A DNA stretch of 64,000 nucleotides. Source: Pantoea sp. 18069 (GTDB taxonomy: Bacteria; Pseudomonadota; Gammaproteobacteria; Burkholderiales; Burkholderiaceae_C). Below, one piece after another: positions 1 to 8,569 of the stretch; the first letter of the stretch is position 1; each line of letters begins with the position of its first letter. A program made the translations under genes and the position numbers. Where the stretch lies: the NCBI RefSeq assembly GCF_902706035.1, contig NZ_CACSJA010000008.1, positions 102,953 through 166,952 on the forward strand. Reading direction: 5' to 3'. Under the pieces are notes generated by a model. That model saw only the letters and a program-made list of their open reading frames with translations, was not told the DNA's origin and did no database searches.

Positions 1-2
1 GC

Positions 3-1649
3 AAGATTTCACCGTCAGGCCTGCTCAAGGCTCTGGGCATCGACCTGGGGATTGAAGGGCTGGCTGTGCTCACGCCGCAGCAATTGGCCGACCTCAATAA
101 TCTGTCCCTGTTGCAAATCCTTGATGCATCGCTGGAAGTCATTTCCGACGACACGCTGACAGCCGATGTGCGTGCCGCCATCGATGTCATCAAGGATCTG
201 AAAATCGACGGTGTGCGACTGCTCGACACCAAGATCCCCTTGCTTGGAGATTCGAGCACCGGCACACCGGGCATTTTCACGTTCCTGTCGCTGGGCAAGA
301 CCACGTCGCCCAACGCCGCTGCGCTCGATACCCAGATCGGCATTGGCGCCGTGCTGAACACGGCCATCATGATCGCCGCCAATGGCCATGCACTGCAGGT
401 CAAGGACACGTCGCTGCTCAACACCGTCAAGCTCGGACTGACCGTCGTCGAACCCCCAACCATCGTGATCGGCCGCGGCACCGTAGGCAACAGCGCCCAG
501 GTCCGACTCAATCTTGACATCGACTCCAAAGGGCTTCCGCTGCTGGGCAACTTGCTCGATACGCTGGGCGTGCGCATCAACTTGCCGATCAAGATCGACG
601 GCGTAAGCGCCGATGGAATGCTCAATGAAGACAATGGCGTGAACTGCCGCAGCAACCCGCCTTCGCTCAATGTTGATGTGGCATCGCGGCTCGCCAAGAT
701 CACCATCGGCCATCCGGAGCTGAGCCCCAATGACCCGAGCAACCTCCTGATCAAGACACCGCTGTCGCTGAACGTGCGCGGCCCGATCAACGTGAGCGTT
801 CTGCAGGCGAACGACGAAACACTGCTGGACATTGCCAAGGACCAGTCCAAATGGACACAGGCGAATCCGCTACTGCTGGGCGATACCGTGGGCGCACTGA
901 CCGATGCAGTGTTCCAGTTGCTGGGTGGCCTGTTCTCGCCGCCCATCATGAACGCCAGCTGGCAGGGTATGAGCACCGATGGCACGGCCACGCAGACCCA
1001 GGACGCCCAGATCGAAGCGCTTGCAAAACTCTATCTCGAAGAGACCAAGGTCAACGGCTTCTACAAGATCGATCCCGCGATCAATCTGCTGCTCAATGGC
1101 CGCGGCATCGAAGGCACCGACGGCTACCTGGGAAAACTCGTCAATACGAACTTCACTTTCAGCAACGCAATCCCCAAGAGCTGCCTGCTGGTCATCTGTG
1201 CGCCCAGCGAATGGGGCAGCGGCACTTTCTCGCAGGCTTTCAAGGCCTATACGAGCACCACTTACGGCGTGCTTGATCTCGTAGGAATCAGCACCTTGGG
1301 CAATGGTTACACCAGTTGTGCGGGACTGCTGACATCCCTGCTGGCATGGAATTCCTGCGTTCTGTCGAATCTGAACAACCTGCTCAAGAAGCAAAGCACC
1401 CACGTGAACCTGACCGATGCCAACGCCCTGGTCGACTCGCTGAAAAACACCGCCACCAGCAGCGTGACCTGCAACGGCGCGCTGTGCGTGCTGCTCAAAC
1501 CCATTCTGAACCCGCTCAAGGGGCTGCTCAATGGCGTAGGCCAGGCCCTGCTCTCGCCGCTGCTGAACAACGTATTGGGCCTGGAACTGGGCCGCAACGA
1601 AGTCAAGGCACTGGACATCAACTGCAATTCGGCCGAACTGGTGTTTTGA
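3..1649 (+). CDS. TadG-like Flp pilus-associated protein, 3' part
   Basis: The reading frame is open from the left window edge, so the 5' end is missing. About 548 residues are visible. The sequence is rich in Leu, Asn and small residues, has no obvious membrane segment in this part, and carries several cysteines near the C terminus. The ending, with the pattern LGLELG followed by an [10 protein letters not shown] tail, resembles Burkholderiales TadG-type (DUF2134-like) proteins encoded at the end of tad pilus loci. The next gene is a sigma-54 activator 43 bp downstream, as I recall for such loci. The assignment is from memory of the family. The upstream tad genes needed to confirm it are outside the window. 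Confidence 0.55.
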   Translation, partial: KISPSGLLKALGIDLGIEGLAVLTPQQLADLNNLSLLQILDASLEVISDDTLTADVRAAIDVIKDLKIDGVRLLDTKIPLLGDSSTGTPGIFTFLSLGKTTSPNAAALDTQIGIGAVLNTAIMIAANGHALQVKDTSLLNTVKLGLTVVEPPTIVIGRGTVGNSAQVRLNLDIDSKGLPLLGNLLDTLGVRINLPIKIDGVSADGMLNEDNGVNCRSNPPSLNVDVASRLAKITIGHPELSPNDPSNLLIKTPLSLNVRGPINVSVLQANDETLLDIAKDQSKWTQANPLLLGDTVGALTDAVFQLLGGLFSPPIMNASWQGMSTDGTATQTQDAQIEALAKLYLEETKVNGFYKIDPAINLLLNGRGIEGTDGYLGKLVNTNFTFSNAIPKSCLLVICAPSEWGSGTFSQAFKAYTSTTYGVLDLVGISTLGNGYTSCAGLLTSLLAWNSCVLSNLNNLLKKQSTHVNLTDANALVDSLKNTATSSVTCNGALCVLLKPILNPLKGLLNGVGQALLSPLLNNVLGLELGRNEVKALDINCNSAELVF

Positions 1650-1692
1650 CAGCAATGCGCACCAACCTGCATGGACAACAAGGAAAAGTACA

Positions 1693-3123
1693 GTGAATCA
1701 GAGTGATTTGGTCATCTACGTCTGGGAAGGCCAAGCCGATATAGCGGAACGGGTAGAACGTTGCATGCTCAGCATGGATGTGGAAGTCGTGCGCGCCGAT
1801 GGACTGAATCTGCCGCCGGCTTCGACCGTGGGCCAGAACGCGATTTCGGTCGTGAGCGTCTCGGTGCTCGAAGGCGCGCGCTTCAGCCGCCAGCATGTCG
1901 AAGGTACGTTTGGCGGCATGCCGGTGCTGTGGGTCAGCTCCAACCTGCGCGGCGCGAGCGCGGGCAGCTATGCGACGGAGTACTCGCATGTGCTGCCGTT
2001 CGACTTCACCGGCGCGGAACTGCGCGCGATGCTGGCGCGCATTCTTCAGCGTCTGCAGAGCTCGCACAACCAGCCCCAGCGCTCGGATGACATCATCGCC
2101 GTCGCCGATTGCATGCTGAGCCTGCTCAATGACGTCGACACTTTCGCCGACTGCGAGCACAGCGTGCTCATCAGCGGCGAGACCGGCACCGGCAAGGAGC
2201 GCATCGCCGAGCGGCTGCATGTGCGCAACACCCACTATGGCCAGGGGCCGTTCGTCGTGGTCAACTGCGGTGCGATTCCCGATGGCCTGTTCGAGTCCCT
2301 GTTCTTCGGCCATGCCAAAGGCTCGTTCACCGGCGCCGTGACGGCCCACAAGGGCTTTTTCGAGCAGGCCAGCGGCGGCACGCTGTTCCTCGACGAAATC
2401 GCCGACCTGCCGCTGTACCAGCAGGTCAAGCTGCTGCGCGTGCTCGAGGAGCGCACCGTCACGCGACTCGGCTCGGCCACGCCCGTGCGGCTCGATTTCC
2501 GGCTCGTGGCCGCGACCAACAAGCCGCTGCGCGAGCAGGTGCATGCCGGGCGCTTTCGCGCCGACCTGTTCTTTCGCCTCGCGGTGATCGAGCTGCAGAT
2601 GCCCAGCCTCGAGGAGCGCGGCGAAGCCGACAAGCTCGCGATCTTCTCGAGCATCCTGCACAAGGTGGTCGGCGAGGAAATGCTGGCCACGCTCGGCGAG
2701 CCGCCCTTCTTCATTCTCGACGCGGTGGCGCAGATGTACTTTCCGGGCAATGTGCGCGAGCTGCGCAATCTGACCGAACGCATAGGCGTTGCCGCGCGCC
2801 AGACGCAGGACTGGCTTGCGGGCGGCGCGACCGAGCGCATCCTGCGCCAGGCGCAAAGCCTGTCGGCCGTCACTTTCCCGCTGCAGACCAGCAGCGAGCC
2901 GGTGCCGGCCAGCCGCTCCAACTGGGACCAGGAAGAGCGCAACCGCATCATCGCCGCGCTGAGCGCCCACGACTGGAAACGGCAGCCCACGGCCGACCAG
3001 TTGGGCATCAGCCGCAAGGTGCTGTGGGAAAAGATGCGCAAGTACCAGATCAGCAACGGCGAGCCCGAAGTGCCGCTGTCGGTGTGCATACCTTTGGAAG
3101 CCGAGGACGAACTCGAAAAGTGA
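1693..3123 (+). CDS. sigma-54 dependent transcriptional activator with degenerate receiver-like domain
   Basis: This 476-residue protein starts at a GTG preceded by an AAGGAAAAG ribosome site. Residues 1-125 have the size of a receiver domain but lack the paired N-terminal aspartates and a clear phospho-acceptor Asp. Residues 135-365 form an AAA+ module: Walker A GETGTGKE at 162-169, the sigma-54 contact loop GSFTGA at 210-215 (GAFTGA is the usual form), and Walker [10 protein letters not shown] at 228-236. A Fis-type helix-turn-helix lies near 424-461. Activators with this layout remodel sigma-54 RNA polymerase at -12/-24 promoters. Position just after a TadG-like gene suggests control of pilus or surface genes (inference). 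No partner histidine kinase is visible. Confidence 0.9.
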   Translation: MNQSDLVIYVWEGQADIAERVERCMLSMDVEVVRADGLNLPPASTVGQNAISVVSVSVLEGARFSRQHVEGTFGGMPVLWVSSNLRGASAGSYATEYSHVLPFDFTGAELRAMLARILQRLQSSHNQPQRSDDIIAVADCMLSLLNDVDTFADCEHSVLISGETGTGKERIAERLHVRNTHYGQGPFVVVNCGAIPDGLFESLFFGHAKGSFTGAVTAHKGFFEQASGGTLFLDEIADLPLYQQVKLLRVLEERTVTRLGSATPVRLDFRLVAATNKPLREQVHAGRFRADLFFRLAVIELQMPSLEERGEADKLAIFSSILHKVVGEEMLATLGEPPFFILDAVAQMYFPGNVRELRNLTERIGVAARQTQDWLAGGATERILRQAQSLSAVTFPLQTSSEPVPASRSNWDQEERNRIIAALSAHDWKRQPTADQLGISRKVLWEKMRKYQISNGEPEVPLSVCIPLEAEDELEK

Positions 3124-3178
3124 CCCGATGCGCCTCCCGCTCGGGCACACCCGGGCCTGTCTCTGCAAATTTCACCCC

Positions 3179-4456
3179 ATGCAAAAACCTCTGATCGTTT
3201 TCGTCGGCGCCGTCTATCCCAGCCAGTACACCCTGCTGTGCAGCCACATGCGCGCCAGCGGCATGGCCGACAGCTGGTTCATGACCACGCCGGGCCACAA
3301 GGCAAAGCATGAAAAGGACTGCGACCACCTGTTGTCCTTCCAGCCCGATGGCAAGATCGTCGGCCCGCAAAGCTATTACTATTCCGGCAAGGTCGAGCGC
3401 TCGGCGCGCATCTGCCGCGGCGTGCTCAAGGCGCTCAAGGCGTTCGAGAAGGCGCAAGGCCGGCGCATCGACGTGGTGGTCGCGCACTCGCTGTGGGGCG
3501 CGCCCAACTGGCTGTATGACGAGCTGGACGCAGCCATCGTCAGCTACATCGAGTTTCCGAGCTACCGCACCCACGGCTGCGATGCAACCTATCCGCCGGA
3601 CGAAGCCCAGCGGCTGGCCGACCGCAACACCGAAATGCTGCACTTTCACCAGGTGCTGCGCAGCGACCTGACGATCGTGCCCAGCGCCCATGCGCGCTCT
3701 ATGTTTCCACCGCTGCTGCAGGACCGCATCGCGGTGCAGTTCGAAGGCTTCGACATCCAGCCGCCGCTGCGCAAGAGCGCCGAGGCCGCGGCGGACGGCC
3801 AGCCGTTCACCATCGCGTTCTCGGCGCGCGATCTGTCGAGCGCCAAAGGCTTTGAAACCTATATGCGACTCGTGGACCGCATGGTGCGCGAAGGCGATGC
3901 AAAGGACACGCGCTTTATAGCCATCGGCGACCCCGCGGCCGCAACCTATGGCTACGAGCAACAATGGGTCGAGCGCCGCTATGGCGGCAAGGTCGCGAGT
4001 TTTCGCGACCATCTGCTCAAGGTCTATCCTGGCGCGCAGGTCGTCGAGTTTCCAGGGCGCCTGCCCTATGCGCAATTCGCCGAAATGCTCGCGGGCGTGG
4101 ACCTGTTCCTCTATCCGCTGCGCCATGGCGTGGCGAACTGGGGCCTGATGGAAATCCTCGCGCGCGGCGGCTGCGTCATCGGCTCCAACTGGGGCTTCAC
4201 TCCAGAGCTGGTACAGCACGATGTCAACGGGCTGCTGCTGCCCGACAACGACGACGCCTGGATCGAAGCGATACGCGCGCTGCGCGCCGACCCGCCGCGG
4301 CGCGCGCGCTATGCCAAGGCCGCGCAGGAGACGGGCCGGCAGTACCACATCTCGAATATCGCACCGCGCTTCATGGCGCTGTTCGAGCGCGCGATGGGCC
4401 AGCGACGCGCTCCGCTGATCACGGCGGCGAAAGGCCCGCTGGCCGGCCCGGCGTAG
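3179..4456 (+). CDS. GT4-like glycosyltransferase
   Basis: This 425-residue protein starts at the ATG opening MQKPLIVFVG. An earlier in-frame ATG at 3128 adds an unlikely 17-residue leader. The N-terminal half has a Rossmann-like start and the pattern VVVAHSLWG. The C-terminal half has FSARDLSSAKGFE, a D-x-F-L-Y-P segment, and a G-x2-EILARGG motif followed by GFTPELVQHDVNGLLL. These are hallmarks of GT-B family 4 enzymes that move a sugar from a nucleotide donor to a glycan. The acceptor cannot be told from sequence. It follows the sigma-54 activator by 55 bp and may be cotranscribed. Its stop codon abuts the right end of an IS200/IS605-type remnant. Confidence 0.8.
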   Translation: MQKPLIVFVGAVYPSQYTLLCSHMRASGMADSWFMTTPGHKAKHEKDCDHLLSFQPDGKIVGPQSYYYSGKVERSARICRGVLKALKAFEKAQGRRIDVVVAHSLWGAPNWLYDELDAAIVSYIEFPSYRTHGCDATYPPDEAQRLADRNTEMLHFHQVLRSDLTIVPSAHARSMFPPLLQDRIAVQFEGFDIQPPLRKSAEAAADGQPFTIAFSARDLSSAKGFETYMRLVDRMVREGDAKDTRFIAIGDPAAATYGYEQQWVERRYGGKVASFRDHLLKVYPGAQVVEFPGRLPYAQFAEMLAGVDLFLYPLRHGVANWGLMEILARGGCVIGSNWGFTPELVQHDVNGLLLPDNDDAWIEAIRALRADPPRRARYAKAAQETGRQYHISNIAPRFMALFERAMGQRRAPLITAAKGPLAGPA

Positions 4457-4618
4457 TTGACATCCTCTCCCACCTTGGCCGAGGCCACCGCTTGCGTGGG
4501 AAGGAGGGAGATTCCTGCTGCGCTACGCATGAGTTACCTCTTGCATAGCCGCTTCGGCGGGTTCCTGCTTCATTGAGGCGGTTGCACCGCAGTCTTGGAC
4601 TGCGGCCAGAGCCTTCCT
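4457..4618 (-). mobile_element. IS200/IS605-family element remnant (right end plus tnpB 3' end)
   Basis: On the minus strand, the last codons of a TnpB-like protein are followed by GGAATCTCCC, an imperfect hairpin with GGTGGGAG and CTCCCACC-like arms, and a terminal GGATGTCAA. This is the form of right ends (and omega-RNA 3' ends) of IS605/IS1341-type elements, where cleavage follows TCAA. The predicted end is at 4457, directly after the glycosyltransferase stop codon. Only the last ~160 bp survive, so the element is dead. Family recognition is from memory of such ends. Confidence 0.65.
4523..4618 (-). pseudogene. TnpB C-terminal remnant
   Basis: Reading leftward, this frame gives about 31 residues ending ASMKQEPAEAAMQEVTHA and then TAG. 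That ending is typical of IS605-family TnpB proteins from Comamonadaceae, as I recall them. The rest of tnpB is gone. The preceding gene's stop codon (4623-4625) lies only a few bases upstream, so the junction is abrupt. Confidence 0.6.
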
Positions 4619-4622
4619 CGCT

Positions 4623-5018
4623 TTAATCGAGCATTTTCTTGACGTATCGCGGAACACGACTGGAAGTTTTCAGCCCTTGGCGGATACGAGCCAGCAATTC
4701 AGGGCTACAGGACTCTCTCGCTTGCCATACAGCCTGATCAACCATTTTCTGCACATGATCAACAGACTCGATGCGCGGATCACGGTAGTAAACGTAGCTG
4801 TCATGCGTGATGAATGGATGCTCGCCAGCCATGATGACACAAGCAGCGTCATGCGGAAACTCGGGCTTCACGGATGTGACGCTTACCATGATGACGTGAG
4901 GCTTATTTCCATAGCCTCCCAGACTGGCTGGACCGAGGGCTATCGCAAAAAGGTGCTTGAAGTCTGCAGGCCCGGAGGGAACCAACAAGCAAGCACCTTG
5001 TTCGCAACTCCAGGGCAT
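4623..5018 (-). CDS. putative toxin partner of Panacea antitoxin
   Basis: This 131-residue protein starts one base after the stop of the Panacea gene, so the two are almost certainly translated together. No signal peptide or membrane segment is visible. The core has a beta-rich pattern with PHVIMVSVTSV, then CVIMAGEHPFI and DSYVYYRDPRIES, followed by a helical tail SPELLARIRQGLKTS. Proteins with an HPFI-x-SYV-x-Y core form a conserved small family I recall as uncharacterised or MazF/SH3-barrel-like, which would fit an endoribonuclease toxin. Function is inferred mainly from pairing with a Panacea antitoxin, which is known to be matched with diverse toxins. No catalytic residue can be assigned with confidence. 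Confidence 0.55.
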   Translation of the reverse strand: MPWSCEQGACLLVPSGPADFKHLFAIALGPASLGGYGNKPHVIMVSVTSVKPEFPHDAACVIMAGEHPFITHDSYVYYRDPRIESVDHVQKMVDQAVWQARESCSPELLARIRQGLKTSSRVPRYVKKMLD

Positions 5019-5019
5019 T

Positions 5020-5595
5020 TCAGGCGAACGCCGTGTTGAGTTGCGCCTGCTCTTTCAGGTGACTAACTGCAGAATCTACCCCTTGCTGTGAAAACCCCAA
5101 AGCAGAAAAGAGGCGATCGAGCGGAATTGCAGCACTTGAGCCCTGCGGATCTACCCACTCAGGACAGGCGTCACCATGCGTGTACTCGACCAGAGCAAAC
5201 TTGCTCATGTGCCCGAATTTTTCCCACACACTACCCAGCACCTCCAAGTCGCCATCGCTTAACTCAAGAAGGTCGTCTTCTGGCGTCCGGATCATGCTGG
5301 GGTCTTTAAGTGCCAAGTCATGACCTGCACGATCATCAACCCATGTCGTCCAACCGCCATCGACACTTTGCACCGCGCCGTTCATGTAGTCATAGGTCAA
5401 AGAAAGCACAGGTCCATGGGGCATTGAGACCAGCTTATCGCCTGTGATCGGCTCCCCGTAAACCTTTAGCGATTCACGCTCCGACAGGTACAGAAGCTTC
5501 ATCAGCTTCAAAAGAGGCAGACGACCGCCAGCACGGTGCAGCAAGAACGCTGCAGCCTGTGCTGTACGTTTCTCATTGAACAGTGTTGGGTACAT
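5020..5595 (-). CDS. Panacea-domain (DUF4065, SocA-like) antitoxin
   Basis: This 191-residue protein starts at ATG 5595, preceded by TAGGAG at good spacing. It shows the Panacea/DUF4065 signature LLKLMKLLYLSE near residues 25-40, then GEPITGDKL and MPHGPVLSLTYDYM near 47-72, and the HMSKFALVEYTH segment in the C-terminal half. Panacea proteins act as antitoxins in two-gene toxin-antitoxin operons and as adaptor-like SocA proteins. Here it is the first gene of a tight pair and the second encodes the putative toxin. The pair is embedded in IS debris upstream of a tRNA, a usual setting for transferred TA modules. Confidence 0.8.
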   Translation of the reverse strand: MYPTLFNEKRTAQAAAFLLHRAGGRLPLLKLMKLLYLSERESLKVYGEPITGDKLVSMPHGPVLSLTYDYMNGAVQSVDGGWTTWVDDRAGHDLALKDPSMIRTPEDDLLELSDGDLEVLGSVWEKFGHMSKFALVEYTHGDACPEWVDPQGSSAAIPLDRLFSALGFSQQGVDSAVSHLKEQAQLNTAFA

Positions 5596-5648
5596 GCTTA
5601 ACTCCTAGGCTGTCAAATGTACCAGATATGGTTTTTCGAGTCGTGCAA

Positions 5649-5762
5649 TCATTTCCAGATAACTTTAGTAGTCCGATTCGATTCGTTTCCTACGATGCAG
5701 ACTTCGCCCTTCTGACCTTGCCCCTGAAAAACGTACCCCTTGCTAAGAACGTGTTCAATCAT
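5649..5762 (-). CDS. possible 37-residue ORF or gene fragment
   Basis: A short leftward frame begins MIEHVLSKGYVF and ends TTKVIWK just upstream of the Panacea promoter region. Its composition is protein-like (balanced, polar, GEVCIVGNES) but it is short and I do not recognise it. It could be the tail of a larger gene removed by the IS3 remnant at 5793, or not translated at all. Confidence 0.25.
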   Translation of the reverse strand: MIEHVLSKGYVFQGQGQKGEVCIVGNESNRTTKVIWK

Positions 5763-5792
5763 GTCGGCGTGTGTCAAGCAAGGAGAACGAAG

Positions 5793-5935
5793 ATGAACAA
5801 GACGGTCAGGGCCCGATACACGCTGGTATTCAAGCAACGAAGCGGTGCGATTGGTGGAGAGCGGCCAGACGATGGCCACGGCGGGGCGCCGCCTGGATGT
5901 GCCATGCACCATGGCCCAGGCACTGCAGCCCATAA
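5793..5935 (+). pseudogene. IS3-family transposase OrfA remnant, frameshifted
   Basis: The frame begins MNKTVRARYTLVFKQ, matching the N terminus of IS3-type OrfA proteins. After about 15 codons the frame is lost, and the expected continuation AVRLVESGQTMATAGRRLDVP appears in the next frame (from about 5842). The fragment then stops near the tRNA-His terminator. Truncated and frameshifted, so not functional. It marks past insertion next to the tRNA. Confidence 0.7.
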
Positions 5936-5937
5936 CG

Positions 5938-5971
5938 AAAAAGGCCCTTGATTGCTCAAGGGCCTTTTTGT
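5938..5971 (-). terminator. intrinsic terminator of tRNA-His copy 1
   Basis: Minus strand: AAGGCCCTTGA, a short loop, TCAAGGGCCTT and a T-run, just beyond the tRNA 3' end. Confidence 0.85.
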
Positions 5972-5974
5972 ATT

Positions 5975-6051
5975 TGGGGTGGCTGATGGGGCTCGAACCC
6001 ACGACAACAGGAATCACAATCCTGGACTCTACCAACTGAGCTACAGCCACC
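5975..6051 (-). tRNA. tRNA-His (GTG), copy 1
   Basis: The minus strand folds as a 77-nt tRNA including an encoded G at -1 and an encoded CCA end. The acceptor is GTGGCTG/CAGCCAC, the anticodon loop is ATTGTGATT, and the T arm has GGTTCGAGCC. The extra 5' G paired with C73 is the histidine identity element. The tRNA body is identical to the copy at 18105-18181, but the flanks and terminators differ. Confidence 0.95.
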
Positions 6052-6272
6052 GTAGATTCAAATTATAGCGCGTTTTTCGCAGGTCAAACCGAGTTGTTCC
6101 ACATCGACGCGCTGGCGGGGCCTGACAGGCAGCGCGGCAGCTATGCGGTGGCCTCATATGCATGCTCCAAAAACTCACTTGTCCGCCGCCATGCGCGCTT
6201 CTACATTGAGTTTTAAGTGCTGGCCTCAACGCTGGCGCGAAAGCCTCCGCCTCTGAACCTACAAGGACCACC

Positions 6273-7238
6273 ATGACAACGACAGTTTCTGCCTTCGGCC
6301 TGCGGGCCCTTGCAATCAAAGTGGGCGGCACCGTGCTGTTGGCCACGCTGGCGGGTACCGCCCTGGCCAACACGGCGGCGAGCAGCAGCGCCGGCCCGCT
6401 GGTCACTGCCGAATGGCTGGCGCAAAACCTCCACCGCGCCGACGTGCGCGTGATCGAGGTCAGCGTCAACCCCGGCCTCTACGAGCGCGCGCACATTCCC
6501 GGCGCGGTGAACTTCTCCTGGCACAACGACCTCAACGACAAGCTGCGCCGCGACATCGTCGGCAAGCAGGACTTCGAGAAGCTGCTGTCCAAGGCCGGCG
6601 TGAAGGACGACACCACGGTCGTGCTGTACGGCGACACCAACAACTGGTTTGCGGCCTGGGGCGCCTGGGTGTTCGACATCTATGGCGTGAAGAACGTCAA
6701 GCTGCTCGATGGCGGACGCAAGAAATGGGAGGCAGAGAACCGCCCATTGAACAACCGCGCGCCCGAATACGCGGCCACCACCTACCGTGTGGGCAAGGTC
6801 AATCTGGACCTGCGCGCGCGCCTGAGCGACGCCCTGGCCGTGGCCGAAGGCAAGTCGCAGGCCAAGCTGATCGACATCCGCTCGGGCGACGAGTACCAGG
6901 GCAAGGTGTTTGCCCCGGCCGGCGTGCCCGAACTCGCGATCCGCGCGGGCCACATTCCCGGCGCGGTGAACGTGCCCTGGGGCCAGGCGGTGCAGGAAGA
7001 CGGCACGTTCAAGACCAAGGAAGAGCTGCGCAAGCTCTATGCGGGCGTGGGCATCGACGGCAGCAAGCCGGTGATCACCTACTGCCGCATCGGCGAGCGC
7101 TCCAGCCACACCTGGTTCGCGCTGTCCAAGATCCTGGGCTACGACGTGAAGAACTACGACGGCTCGTGGACCGAATATGGCAACGCGGTGGGCGTGCCCA
7201 TCAATAACCCGGCCGGCACGGTCTGGGCTGCAAAGTAA
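6273..7238 (+). CDS. periplasmic thiosulfate sulfurtransferase (tandem rhodanese)
   Basis: This 321-residue protein starts after CAAGGACC. Residues 10-33 form a signal peptide with an Ala-rich end (GTALANTA), so the enzyme is exported. Two rhodanese domains follow at about 45-155 and 185-310. The first lacks a catalytic cysteine in its loop (YGDTNNWF), and the second has the active-site loop YCRIGERSS with Cys271. Such enzymes transfer sulfane sulfur from thiosulfate to cyanide or other thiophiles. The next gene is a YeeE/YedE-family transporter, which supports a joint role in thiosulfate or sulfane-sulfur handling. It lies just inside the block bounded by the two tRNA-His genes. Confidence 0.88.
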   Translation: MTTTVSAFGLRALAIKVGGTVLLATLAGTALANTAASSSAGPLVTAEWLAQNLHRADVRVIEVSVNPGLYERAHIPGAVNFSWHNDLNDKLRRDIVGKQDFEKLLSKAGVKDDTTVVLYGDTNNWFAAWGAWVFDIYGVKNVKLLDGGRKKWEAENRPLNNRAPEYAATTYRVGKVNLDLRARLSDALAVAEGKSQAKLIDIRSGDEYQGKVFAPAGVPELAIRAGHIPGAVNVPWGQAVQEDGTFKTKEELRKLYAGVGIDGSKPVITYCRIGERSSHTWFALSKILGYDVKNYDGSWTEYGNAVGVPINNPAGTVWAAK

Positions 7239-7266
7239 GCACGGGCTGCGGCAACGCGCCTTTTCA

Positions 7267-7290
7267 ATGCCCGCATGCGCGGGCATTTTT
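7267..7290 (+). terminator. hairpin between sulfurtransferase and YeeE/YedE genes
   Basis: TGCCCGC and GCGGGCA arms followed by TTTTT, 28 bp after the sulfurtransferase stop and 20 bp before the next start. It may attenuate read-through rather than end the operon. Confidence 0.6.
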
Positions 7291-7310
7291 GCGACCAGAC
7301 AGGAAAAATG

Positions 7311-8561
7311 ATGTCCACCATTGAAGCAAGTCGCACCGACCTGCCGCCTGACGCAGCCCGCAGCGCTGCCTGGCAGCCCTGGGCTGCGGCCGGCCTGATC
7401 GTGCTGCTGTGGCTGTTCGCCGGCCAGGCACAGACATGGAACGGCGGGCGCACGCTGGTGTTTGCGTTGTCCATAGGCATCGCACTCGGTGTGGTGCTGC
7501 AACGCACGCGCTTTTGCTTTTACTGCCATGCGCGCGACTGGCTGCAGCGCGATGACCCGCGCGGCATTCTGGCCATTGCACTGGCGCTGGCGATCGGTGT
7601 GGTGGGCATGACGGTGGTGCAAAGCAGCTGGGTCGCGAATCCCCAGGCCGGGCAGTTGCCGCCCGAAATGCATATCGGCCCGGTGAGCTGGGTGCTGGTG
7701 CTGGCCGGGCTCGCGTTTGGCGCGGGCATGTCGGTGTCGGGCTCGTGCATCAGCGCCCACTGGTACCGGCTTGCCGAAGGCTCGGCCGTCGCACCGTTCG
7801 CATTGCTCGGCACCGGCCTGGGCTTTGCTATCGGCTTTCACACCTGGAACCCCCTGTACAGCCTGGCCGTGGCCGGTGCGCCCGTCGTCTGGCTGCCCGG
7901 GCATCTGGGCTATGGCGGCGCGCTGGCCGTGCAACTGGGCGTCCTGGGCCTGTGGTCGGCCTGGGTCTGGCAGCGGCATGTCAAACGCCAGGCGCCTGCC
8001 GTGCGACCCAGCGCCGTGCCGGTGTCAAAGGACCTGCGCAGCCTGTGGCTGTCATTGTGGACCGGCCGCTGGAACTATGCCCTGGGCGGTGCGCTGGTCG
8101 GGCTGATCAGCGTGCTCGCCATCGTGCGCATGCGGCCGCTGGGCGTGACCGCGACGCTGGGCAGCCAGGTGCGCGGTGCCTTGCAGACGCATGGCTGGGT
8201 GCCCGAGCGGCTCAACGGCCTCGACGGGTTTGCGGGCTGCGCCACGCTGCCCCAGGAAAGCTGGGCCACGCCCAACGCATTGGTGCTCGTGGGCCTGATA
8301 GCCGGCGCGTTTGTCGCGGCGCTCGCCAGCCGGCAATTCACGCCGCGCCTGCCCACGGGCCGTGACGCGCTGCGCGGCATTGCCGGCGGCACGCTGCTGG
8401 GCTGGGGCGCGATGACCGGGCTGGGCTGCACCATAGGCACCCTGCTGTCGGGCGGCATGGCCGGCGCGCTCAGCGCCTGGGTGTTCGGTGCGGCCATGCT
8501 CGCCGCGCTGTGGCTGGGTTTTCGCTTTCAGGCATGGCAGGCAACACGCGGCGCGACCTAG
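7311..8561 (+). CDS. YeeE/YedE-family thiosulfate transporter
   Basis: About 416 residues with roughly ten hydrophobic segments. The family signatures are GSCISAHWYRLAEG in the first half, a CxxC-like FCFYCHARDW segment near the N terminus, and GLGCTIGTLLSGG near the C terminus. The conserved cysteines in such GxC motifs relay thiosulfate through the membrane in characterised YeeE proteins. Tandem ATGs lie at 7308 and 7311, and I chose the second because AGGAA at 7301 then has better spacing. Placed directly after a thiosulfate sulfurtransferase, it probably imports thiosulfate for cysteine synthesis or supplies the periplasmic pathway (inference). Confidence 0.85.
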   Translation: MSTIEASRTDLPPDAARSAAWQPWAAAGLIVLLWLFAGQAQTWNGGRTLVFALSIGIALGVVLQRTRFCFYCHARDWLQRDDPRGILAIALALAIGVVGMTVVQSSWVANPQAGQLPPEMHIGPVSWVLVLAGLAFGAGMSVSGSCISAHWYRLAEGSAVAPFALLGTGLGFAIGFHTWNPLYSLAVAGAPVVWLPGHLGYGGALAVQLGVLGLWSAWVWQRHVKRQAPAVRPSAVPVSKDLRSLWLSLWTGRWNYALGGALVGLISVLAIVRMRPLGVTATLGSQVRGALQTHGWVPERLNGLDGFAGCATLPQESWATPNALVLVGLIAGAFVAALASRQFTPRLPTGRDALRGIAGGTLLGWGAMTGLGCTIGTLLSGGMAGALSAWVFGAAMLAALWLGFRFQAWQATRGAT

Positions 8562-8569
8562 ACCGAGAC

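Noticed and set aside
1618..3168. 516-residue leftward ORF
   Set aside because: Antisense shadow of the sigma-54 activator.
5845..6039. 64-residue rightward ORF across the tRNA
   Set aside because: It is the out-of-phase tail of the orfA remnant running into the tRNA antisense strand.
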